A DNA stretch of 27,124 bases. Origin: a bacterium (GTDB lineage Bacteria; Patescibacteria; Paceibacteria; UBA9973; UBA2103). The translations under genes and the position numbers were made by a program. Where the stretch lies: positions 1 through 27,124 of the forward strand of contig JAKAMK010000001.1 in the NCBI GenBank assembly GCA_021812925.1, read 5' to 3'. Below, piece by piece: positions 21,140-26,757 of the stretch. The notes beneath the pieces are model-generated. The model did not search any database, had not been told where the DNA came from, and saw only the letters and a program-made list of their open reading frames with translations. The stretch's first letter is position 1; each line of letters starts with the position of its first letter.

Positions 21140-21676
21140 TTATGCCGCGACTTCGTCGGCGACCGCAGCGGCCTCCGTCGCGGACCCTTCGGACACTTCC
21201 GGCGCCGCAGCGGCAGATACCTCGTTCACCTCTGCTTCGACCGCCTCGGCCTCGGCGACCGGGTGTGCCTCATCGCTCTTCTGGTTCAGCATGCGCGCGT
21301 TCCGGAGCTGGCGGTGCACCTCCTTCGTCGCCTTCTCGCGGATGAAGTAGAGCTTCGCGCGGCGCACCTTCGAGCGCTTCACGATCTCGATAGAGTCGAT
21401 GGCCGGCGAGTAGAGCGGGAACGTCTTCTCGACGCCGACGCCCGAGAGGGTCGCGCGCACCGTGAAGGTAGCGCCCGGCTCCGTGCCGTGCTTCACCGAA
21501 AGGACGAGACCCTCGAATGCCTGCTTGCGTGCATTCGCGAGCGTCTTTTCCTTCTTGTCGGCGCCCTTGCCCTTCTTCATCTCGATGATGTTCTGGACTA
21601 CGCGCACCGAGTCGCCCGGGCGGATGCCGAGCTTCGCGCGCCCTTCGACGTTCACGGAAGTGAGAACCTTGTTCAT
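21140..21676 (-). CDS. rplS: Ribosomal protein L19 with long C-terminal extension
   Basis: L19 sits at the 30S-50S interface. Residues 1-130 match the family: IRPGDSVRVVQNIIE, RKQAFEGLVLSVKHG, FTVRATLSGVGVEKTFPLYS and VRRAKLYFIREKATKE. The following roughly 48 residues are a low-complexity tail of Ala, Glu and Val (such as EAEAVEAEVNEVSAAAAPEV) absent from typical L19, giving 178 aa instead of about 115-130. An extended -10, TGGTACAGT (hexamer 21686-21691), ends 9 nt before the ATG at 21676, so the leader is only a few bases. Confidence 0.95.
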   Translation of the reverse strand: MNKVLTSVNVEGRAKLGIRPGDSVRVVQNIIEMKKGKGADKKEKTLANARKQAFEGLVLSVKHGTEPGATFTVRATLSGVGVEKTFPLYSPAIDSIEIVKRSKVRRAKLYFIREKATKEVHRQLRNARMLNQKSDEAHPVAEAEAVEAEVNEVSAAAAPEVSEGSATEAAAVADEVAA

Positions 21677-21728
21677 GACCCGCGCACTGTACCATCCGGG
21701 CCGTAAAAACGCAAAACCGGGCGAACTT

Positions 21729-22481
21729 TCAGGCCATTTTCTCGAGCGCGGCAGCGAAATCGGCCGGCAAGGGTGCCTCGAAGGTGCGCCGCACGCCTGC
21801 CTGCGCAGGCAGGCCCGACGGGAGCGCGATGGCGAGGGAGAGCGCGTGGAGCGCCGGACGCTCGAAGCCGAAGAGGCAGGGGCGACCCTTCGCGTAGAGC
21901 GGGTCGCAGACGACAGGATGATTGAGGTATTTCAGGTGCACGCGTATCTGGTGCGTGCGGCCGGTCTTCGGCTTCGCTTCGATGACGCTCACCTTTTCTC
22001 CTGAGTCGGGATCGGCGCCGCGCGCAAGCACGCGCCACGCGGTCACGGCCGCGCGCTCCTTCTTCCCCTCCCCCTCACGCGCGACGCCCCAGCGCGGCGG
22101 TACGCTGCGGATGCGCACGATTTCCGCCTCGACGACGCCCGCGTCCTTCGCCGGGTGTCCGTACACGAGCGCGCGGTACGTCTTCTCCGTGCTGCGCGCC
22201 TGGAACTGCTCCTTGAGAAAGGCGTACGCCGCCGCACTCTTCGCGAGAATCATGACGCCCGAGGTTCCACGATCGAGCCGATGCACGATGCCCGGACGGA
22301 GAATCGTCTCGCCCTGGGGGCTCGTCCACGGCTCCCCCACCGCCGCCATCTGCGGGTACTTTTCGAGCACCCACGCCGCGACCGATGGCTCCTCGGTCCG
22401 ACCGTCGCTATGTACGATGAGCCCCGCAGGCTTATCGATGACGAGCACGGCGTCGTCTTCGTAGAGTATGGTCGGTTCCAT
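21729..22481 (-). CDS. RluA-family 23S/tRNA pseudouridine synthase
   Basis: The 250-aa protein lacks an S4 domain and starts directly at the catalytic domain, ILYEDDAVLVIDKPAGLIVH. It has the catalytic Asp70 in GIVHRLDRGTSGVMILAKS and KPKTGRTHQIRVHLKYLNHP with DPLY. It converts specific uridines in RNA to pseudouridine; the RluA-D target cannot be assigned. In-frame, near the C-terminus, the coding DNA contains a 20-bp perfect palindrome (21795-21814) that encodes part of LPAQAG. It lies upstream of rplS on the same strand. Translation initiation is unclear: only AGG precedes the ATG. Confidence 0.92.
   Translation of the reverse strand: MEPTILYEDDAVLVIDKPAGLIVHSDGRTEEPSVAAWVLEKYPQMAAVGEPWTSPQGETILRPGIVHRLDRGTSGVMILAKSAAAYAFLKEQFQARSTEKTYRALVYGHPAKDAGVVEAEIVRIRSVPPRWGVAREGEGKKERAAVTAWRVLARGADPDSGEKVSVIEAKPKTGRTHQIRVHLKYLNHPVVCDPLYAKGRPCLFGFERPALHALSLAIALPSGLPAQAGVRRTFEAPLPADFAAALEKMA
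21795..21814. repeat. 20-bp palindrome within the pseudouridine synthase gene
   Basis: GCCTGCCTGCGCAGGCAGGC is a perfect palindrome placed in frame, encoding the residues around LPAQAG. I recall related CCTGCC...GGCAGG palindromes inside coding genes of other CPR genomes, which is memory and not checked here. Confidence 0.5.
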
Positions 22482-22490
22482 ACCTAAAAA

Positions 22491-23195
22491 CTACAGAAAT
22501 TCATGGTATCGGCAAGGAACTCGAAGATTCCCAGGTACTGCTTGCATGTACAGCCCCTCTATCCATCCCATGATGCGCAAATAGAGCTGCGTGTCATTGA
22601 TGTTAATAGAAAATGTCCCTAACGGGAGGCTGTCTTTTTTCCCTTTGCTCGCCTTGTTGTGTTGTTGAGACGATTTGTAGAATTGCGACGCCGGTATACC
22701 TGACAGGGCGCTCCAATATCGCTCTGCTTCCAGCGCATTAAGATGCGGGTGAAGAATCACATGTCCCCGAAACTTTGCCTCAGGTACCTCACAAACTTTT
22801 CTGAAGAAAAGCATCATTAATTGTATGCTTCGGGGGTCACTATTGGTGAAATCCACTTTCCCCCGTTTGGTCTTAGCACCTTCGCCCCAATATAAAGCTG
22901 CTCCTACAAGCATAAGAGATTTCTTTGACAGAGGTCCGATTCCGCTTGCGGCTTTCTCAAAAATAGGCATCCGGCGCGCACGTTCATTTTTTAAACGTTT
23001 TGTGCGCCTCTGCTCAATAGACTCAAGCGTATGTCCGCGCTCAGAAAGCCTCTTTTTTTGAGATGCAGTAAGTTCGACATCGCGAACCCAGAGACTCACG
23101 CTGCTTTTGGTCACCCCGAGTAAACGAACAATCTCATTTATAGAATGCCCTTGTGTTCGTAGCGTACGCGCCTTGTTTCGTTCAATCCATTTCAT
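22491..23195 (-). CDS. Helix-turn-helix protein with LAGLIDADG-like domain
   Basis: The 234-aa protein from the ATG at 23195 has a resolvase-like helix-turn-helix (INEIVRLLGVTKSSVSLWVR, about 18-37), a basic linker, and a second domain starting LMLVGAALYWGEGAKTKRGK followed by VDFTNSDPRSIQLMMLFFRK. That second domain resembles the LAGLIDADG fold by its GAALYWGEGA helix and NSDP turn. It is a prediction from pattern only. The gene is clearly lower in GC than its neighbours, with AT-rich flanks, suggesting recent transfer. TATAGT and TATACT boxes overlap each other upstream (about 23213-23225). It could be a regulator, a homing-type nuclease or a domesticated one. Its stop lies 10 bp before the rluA-type ATG. 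Confidence 0.65.
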   Translation of the reverse strand: MKWIERNKARTLRTQGHSINEIVRLLGVTKSSVSLWVRDVELTASQKKRLSERGHTLESIEQRRTKRLKNERARRMPIFEKAASGIGPLSKKSLMLVGAALYWGEGAKTKRGKVDFTNSDPRSIQLMMLFFRKVCEVPEAKFRGHVILHPHLNALEAERYWSALSGIPASQFYKSSQQHNKASKGKKDSLPLGTFSININDTQLYLRIMGWIEGLYMQAVPGNLRVPCRYHEFL

Positions 23196-23268
23196 GTCGA
23201 ACCTATTTATGTAGTATACTATACTGTACTCTTTACTGATTAGAGTGGCTTTCCGTAACAATTGTGGA

Positions 23269-23274
23269 TATAGT
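23269..23274 (+). promoter_or_regulatory. -10 box of tRNA-Val
   Basis: TATAGT on the plus strand ends 9 nt before the tRNA-Val 5' end. It should drive both the tRNA and the membrane protein gene that follows without a gap. Confidence 0.5.
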
Positions 23275-23283
23275 TCTGTGATC

Positions 23284-23356
23284 GGGCGATTAGCTCAGTT
23301 GGCAGAGCAACGTCCTTACACGACGAAGGTCGCAGGTTCGAGCCCTGCATCGCCCA
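23284..23356 (+). tRNA. tRNA-Val (TAC anticodon)
   Basis: The acceptor GGGCGAT/ATCGCCC, D-arm GCTC...GAGC, anticodon loop CTTACAC (TAC) and T-arm GCAGG-TTCGAGC-CCTGC are complete; the top anticodon pair 27-43 is A-A. The discriminator is A and CCA is not encoded. The next gene's ATG begins 1 bp after the discriminator. Confidence 0.95.
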
Positions 23357-23357
23357 C

Positions 23358-23708
23358 ATGCTCCTGAAGAAAATATTCGCCGACGGATTATTTCTGCTTC
23401 ATGGTTCTATACTCCTCGTTATTCTATTTGGGCGGCTCTTTCAAACTCTCTGGTGGTTATATGTTCCCATCCTCGGCATTACACTGACCTCCGAGGTACT
23501 GCTCGGCTATCGCTTCCTTAGTCGCTGGGAATTCGACCTGCGCAAACAAATCAATCCTGAAATAGCGTACGACTTTACCTTCTCCGGCTACTATACACGC
23601 AAGCTTACTGGCCACAGCTTACGGACCGAACTCGTTAAGGTTGCTGCCTGGACGTTTCTTCCCGCATCGCTAGGACTTGAGCTCTACTTTCACTTTCTTG
23701 TCTCGTAA
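23358..23708 (+). CDS. Polytopic membrane protein, DUF2784-like
   Basis: The 116-aa protein begins MLLKKIFADGLFLLHGSILL and has about three membrane helices: FLLHGSILLVILFGRLF, LWWLYVPILGITLTSEVLLG and a C-terminal LVKVAAWTFLPASLGLELYF. Between them is a soluble piece with WEFDLRKQINPEIAYDFTFS and a tyrosine-rich turn. The family resemblance (DUF2784-type small membrane protein) is from pattern only. Its ATG lies 1 bp after tRNA-Val, with no room for a leader or promoter. It must be cotranscribed with the tRNA, and 3' processing of the tRNA would produce an mRNA starting at CAUG. It ends 1 bp before the convergent tRNA-Leu. Confidence 0.7.
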   Translation: MLLKKIFADGLFLLHGSILLVILFGRLFQTLWWLYVPILGITLTSEVLLGYRFLSRWEFDLRKQINPEIAYDFTFSGYYTRKLTGHSLRTELVKVAAWTFLPASLGLELYFHFLVS

Positions 23709-23709
23709 G

Positions 23710-23791
23710 TGGGCATGGGGAGATTCGAACTCCCAACCCTTGCGGGACACGCTTCTGAGGCGTGCACGTATACCAGTTCCGTCACATGCCC
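23710..23791 (-). tRNA. tRNA-Leu (CAG anticodon)
   Basis: The acceptor GGGCATG/CATGCCC, anticodon stem CACGC/GCGTG with loop CTCAGAA, long variable arm and T-arm GGGAG-TTCGAAT-CTCCC are complete. The discriminator is A and CCA is not encoded. Confidence 0.96.
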
Positions 23792-23820
23792 GTTTCCGCA
23801 CTGTACTGTGTTTGCGTGTT

Positions 23821-23855
23821 TTTATAAAGGGCGCGGCCGGCCTTGCCGGCCGCGC
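23821..23855 (-). terminator. Terminator of the lysozyme-like gene joined to the tRNA-Leu -10 box
   Basis: GCGCGGCCGGC/GCCGGCCGCGC (23831-23855) is an 11-bp stem with a 3-nt loop on the minus strand. The tail CCTTTATAAA contains TATAAA (23821-23826), which is placed to serve as the -10 box of tRNA-Leu(CAG). Confidence 0.65.
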
Positions 23856-23857
23856 TC

Positions 23858-24883
23858 TTAACAAGCCACATTTTGATCTATTGATGTGTGATCGAGCTCA
23901 TACTGCAAAATCCATATCGGGCTCCCCGAGATGAAGCTCGTCTTCGTGTTGCACGCGTTCAGGGCGCCCACCTGCGTGTCGATGCCGATCGGGAACCAGG
24001 TCGGCACCGGAAACGCGGTTCCGTTCACGCGCTCGGTCGGAACGAAGCTCGCGCCTGCTATCTCATTCCACATGAAGCCCATCGAGTAGATGCCAACCCT
24101 CACGCCCTGGCTATTCAAATAGTCGAGCGCGCCCTGGATGGTCGCGTCGTTCACGGCCGGATTCGCCGACCAGCTGTTCGCCTCCTCGATATCGAGCCAC
24201 CAAAACGCAGCCGCGACCTTCGCACTCTCAGCGTACGTGTACGCGTCTTTCGCCGCGCTGTAGCCGTAATTGTACGCTTCGCACGTGGATGGCTCCGGGT
24301 ACGCGCTCGTGCCGGCGCTCGCGGTCGTCTGCGAGAATCCCGCCGCGGAGACCGCCGGCGCTGCGTTCGTGCAGTCTTTCGGCGCGCTCGTGTGCCCCGC
24401 GACCGTGCTGCCGTAGGGAGCGTTAATATTCATATAAAAGGTAGGGCGCGCCGCGGATGCCATCTGCGCCCAGGAGTACTCGGTCGCGATGCGCGCATTG
24501 TGCGTGAACGCCTTGCCGCTCGTCACCCCGACGACACCGAACCCGAAGTAGGTCGCCGGGTACGCGTACGTATTGAATGACAGGTCATAGCCGAGCGCGC
24601 TCGACGGGTACACACTCCCCACGACCGGCACGTGCGGAGGCGAGGGCGGCGTCGAGGTCGCAGCCGAAGGGTCAGTCATCGGCGCGCCCGCCGCCGCTAC
24701 CGAGGCGCCGAGGAGATTCTGCACCCGCGCGACCGTCGCCATATCCACCCCGAACGCTTCGAGGAGCGAGACGATGGCGCTCACCTGCCCGCTCGAGAGC
24801 GCAGCCGCAAAGGACACCGAAGGCACCGCGATGCTTCCGAGCATCGCTACCGCCATGAGAAATGGAATCAGCCGCCTCTGCAT
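23858..24883 (-). CDS. Secreted glycoside-hydrolase-like (GH25-type) protein
   Basis: The 341-aa protein has a signal peptide (MQRRLIPFLMAVAMLGSIAV...SFA-A). A short helical module follows (LSSGQVSAIVSLLEAFGVDM, about 29-60), a Pro/Ser/Thr linker, and a C-terminal TIM-barrel-like domain. The domain has the acidic pair in FWWLDIEEANSW (231-234), a following helix with DYLNSQGVRVGIYSM and IWILQYELDHTSIDQN near the end. This pattern fits lysozyme-like GH25 and related domains that cut peptidoglycan glycan strands. Cysteines occur in three places (C171, C201, and late C311/C341). An extended -10, TGATACAGT (hexamer 24890-24895), ends 6 nt before the ATG at 24883, so the mRNA should be leaderless. 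Confidence 0.8.
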   Translation of the reverse strand: MQRRLIPFLMAVAMLGSIAVPSVSFAAALSSGQVSAIVSLLEAFGVDMATVARVQNLLGASVAAAGAPMTDPSAATSTPPSPPHVPVVGSVYPSSALGYDLSFNTYAYPATYFGFGVVGVTSGKAFTHNARIATEYSWAQMASAARPTFYMNINAPYGSTVAGHTSAPKDCTNAAPAVSAAGFSQTTASAGTSAYPEPSTCEAYNYGYSAAKDAYTYAESAKVAAAFWWLDIEEANSWSANPAVNDATIQGALDYLNSQGVRVGIYSMGFMWNEIAGASFVPTERVNGTAFPVPTWFPIGIDTQVGALNACNTKTSFISGSPIWILQYELDHTSIDQNVAC

Positions 24884-24889
24884 ACGGGT

Positions 24890-24898
24890 ACTGTATCA
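24890..24898 (-). promoter_or_regulatory. Extended -10 promoter of the lysozyme-like gene
   Basis: TG-A-TACAGT on the minus strand is followed by ACCCGT and the ATG, leaving 6 nt. The region 24899-25040 holds no gene I can support; one minus frame there reads RRRPKDGEENIGDRALARKG then LFQ and a stop, which could be the remnant of a gene end. Confidence 0.5.
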
Positions 24899-25040
24899 CT
24901 GATTAGTACGCGACGGCCTGCGGGAAAATCCCGACTGCCACGCACGCTAATGAAGACGGGCTATTGGAACAATCCTTTCCGCGCCAGTGCGCGGTCACCG
25001 ATATTCTCCTCGCCGTCCTTGGGCCGGCGCCTATGCAGGT

Positions 25041-25193
25041 GGTCACGAGTCGCTAAGTATTTTGCTACGCGCACTCGCAAAATACTAAGCGCTCTCGACC
25101 CCGCCTCGCCGTGCTCGGAAGACCTCACCCATGGCTCCGGCCGGCATGACGCACAAAACCTGGCGCAGGCCAGGTTTTGTGTCAGTCATGCCC
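25041..25193. repeat. Structured repeat element, copy 2, next to tRNA-Arg
   Basis: Read on the plus strand, hairpin I (25041-25100) is GGTCACGAGTCGCTAA, stem AGTATTTTGC/GCAAAATACT with an 11-nt loop, then AAGCGCTCTCGACC. CCGCCTCG and GGCTCCGGCC blocks follow. Hairpin II is a perfect 12-bp stem ACAAAACCTGGC/GCCAGGTTTTGT (25153-25180), enclosed by GGCATGAC/GTCATGCC. The last arm overlaps the 3' end of tRNA-Arg. On the minus strand hairpin II could end tRNA-Arg transcription. See copy 1 at 18014-18210 for the shared design. Confidence 0.65.
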
Positions 25194-25260
25194 CCAGCTG
25201 GAATCGAACCAACATCGACGGCTTAGAAGTCCGCAGCTCTATCCATTGAGCTATGGGGGC
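25189..25260 (-). tRNA. tRNA-Arg (TCT anticodon)
   Basis: The acceptor GCCCCCA/TGGGGGC, D-arm GCTC...GAGC, anticodon loop CTTCTAA (TCT) and T-arm GTTGG-TTCGATT-CCAGC are complete. The last anticodon pair 31-39 is A-G. The discriminator is A and CCA is not encoded. Confidence 0.95.
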
Positions 25261-25271
25261 CTCCTTAGCCT

Positions 25272-25277
25272 ACTGTA
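25272..25277 (-). promoter_or_regulatory. -10 box of tRNA-Arg
   Basis: TACAGT on the minus strand lies 11 nt before the tRNA 5' end and just after the stop of the pilus-operon gene. Confidence 0.4.
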
Positions 25278-25286
25278 CTTTTGCTG

Positions 25287-25595
25287 CTATTGCGACGGGT
25301 CGGCGAAGCGGTAGACGCCGGTCGCATACTTGAGTTCCTCCGCATTGCGCTCGGAGAAGATGGTGTGGATGGTGTCGAGCGACTGCTGGCTGAACACCTG
25401 GGGCACCGCGGGCGCGGCGCCGCCGAACGTGCCGCCTCCGGCGACCGTGCTGAATGCCCACAGGTTCCAGACGAGCATGACTATGAACGCGAGCGCGGCA
25501 AGCGTGAGGAGCGTGAGCCAGTCGCGATCGGGGCGGAGGCGCGGACCGTACGAGAAGCGCTCGGCGATGGCCCGCATGACGTGAGAGAGGTTCAT
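25287..25595 (-). CDS. Small membrane protein at the end of the pilus operon
   Basis: The 102-aa protein has a basic N-terminal segment (about 1-25, RAIAERFSYGPRLRPDRDW), one membrane helix (LLTLAALAFIVMLVWNLWAF) and a short outer tail containing SQQSLDTIHTIFSERNAEEL. I do not recognise a family. It takes the place where a PilP-like gene would be expected, but its sequence does not show a PilP domain. Its ATG overlaps the stop of the PilO-like gene in an ATGA, so it is coupled to that operon and probably belongs to the inner-membrane part of the pilus machine. Confidence 0.65.
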   Translation of the reverse strand: MNLSHVMRAIAERFSYGPRLRPDRDWLTLLTLAALAFIVMLVWNLWAFSTVAGGGTFGGAAPAVPQVFSQQSLDTIHTIFSERNAEELKYATGVYRFADPSQ

Positions 25596-26206
25596 GGCAG
25601 TTTACGGACGGCGGGCGAAGCGCCGGAAACGGGAGCGGAACTCGTCGCGACCGTCGGGGTCGTGGACGCGGCGGGCGGCGCAGACGCCGCCGCAGACCCG
25701 ACGACGAGCTTCACGTCGGCGTGCCACGCATTCTTCGCGTCCTCGGTGACCGCAAGTCCGGTAATCGACAGGTCGTACGGCGCGTACTCGAACACGCCCA
25801 CCGTGCGCATGACCGCATCGAAGGTGCCGGTAACCGTGACGGCAAGCGAGAGCGACGGGCGCGCTGCGCTGCCGCTTGCCGAGACGGACTGCACGGCGAC
25901 CGTCGCGCCGAGCGCGCTCCCCCGCGCCTGGAGGTCGTCGATGAAGCTCACGATGTTCGCCTCGGGTACGAAGTACGCGCGCACTGCTGCTTCGTCGCCC
26001 GCGATCTGCGCGAGCGCGGTCTGGGCGGACGCGATGCGCGCCGCAGTCGACGTCCTCGCATCGACCTGCTGCGCGAGGTTCGCCACCGTGACGCTCTCCG
26101 CGGACACGGTGCCGTACCAGTACCAGTAGCCCGCGAGCGCGGCCGTAGCAAGCGCGGCCGCGAGCGCGAGCCGGGTGAGCGACGAGTTCGGCAGGAAGCG
26201 CTTCAT
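25592..26206 (-). CDS. PilO-like inner-membrane pilus assembly protein
   Basis: The 204-aa protein has a short cytoplasmic start, one membrane helix (LTRLALAAALATAALAGYWY), a coiled-coil-like stretch (SVTVANLAQQVDARTSTAAR), then a ferredoxin-like domain. The domain includes IVSFIDDLQARGSALGATVA and a beta-rich part with SLAVTVTGTFDAVMRTVGVF, typical of PilO. A Ser/Ala/Pro-rich tail follows. The assignment rests mostly on position after pilM and the PilN-like gene, and on topology. It overlaps the genes on both sides by ATGA. Confidence 0.7.
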   Translation of the reverse strand: MKRFLPNSSLTRLALAAALATAALAGYWYWYGTVSAESVTVANLAQQVDARTSTAARIASAQTALAQIAGDEAAVRAYFVPEANIVSFIDDLQARGSALGATVAVQSVSASGSAARPSLSLAVTVTGTFDAVMRTVGVFEYAPYDLSITGLAVTEDAKNAWHADVKLVVGSAAASAPPAASTTPTVATSSAPVSGASPAVRKLP

Positions 26207-26757
26207 GGTGCGAGCGTTACGGTGACCGTAAACGGGATGTTCGTGCTCTGCGCGAAGACCGATACCGGTAGGTCGGCTCCGGTGGCGAACGCCGACGCCT
26301 TCAAGGCCAGCTGGTACTGGAGGAGCGCGTCGCGCGTAGCCGCGATACCGGATATCGCGAGGGTCGCGGGCTGTGCGCCCGCCTCTGGCGCGTAGGTAAA
26401 CCCGGCGAGCGTCACGCCCGGGCGCGAGACGGCAAGCACCTCGCTCATGAGACCGGTGACCGACGGCGCATTCGCGAGCGCGACCAGGGTCGAGGCGTCG
26501 TTCGAGAGTGCGGTGAGCCGCGCGGAGAGCGCGGCCTCGTTTGACGACGCGAGCGTCGCGTCGATGGCGGCGACCTGCGCGCGCTCCGCGCTCGCCGCCC
26601 GCGCGAGGTACACGTAGGTCGGGATGAGGAGCACGGTCGCAGCCGCAGCGAGCCCGGCGACGAAGAGGAGCGCGACGACCGCGAGCCGCTTGAAATACTC
26701 GGCGCGGAGTGCGCGCTTGCGCTCGGGCGGAAGGAGATCGGTGAGCCGGTTACGCAT
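26203..26757 (-). CDS. PilN-like inner-membrane pilus assembly protein
   Basis: The 184-aa protein starts MRNRLTDLLPPERKRALRAE, matching the cytoplasmic NLLPP-type motif that binds PilM in PilN proteins. One membrane helix (AVVALLFVAGLAAAATVLLI) follows, then a coiled coil (AQVAAIDATLASSNEAALSA) and a ferredoxin-like domain with SEVLAVSRPGVTLAGFTYAP. The ATG at 26757 overlaps the pilM stop by 8 nt, which is why I prefer it to the upstream codon. It forms the usual PilM-PilN-PilO platform of type IV pili. Confidence 0.8.
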   Translation of the reverse strand: MRNRLTDLLPPERKRALRAEYFKRLAVVALLFVAGLAAAATVLLIPTYVYLARAASAERAQVAAIDATLASSNEAALSARLTALSNDASTLVALANAPSVTGLMSEVLAVSRPGVTLAGFTYAPEAGAQPATLAISGIAATRDALLQYQLALKASAFATGADLPVSVFAQSTNIPFTVTVTLAP

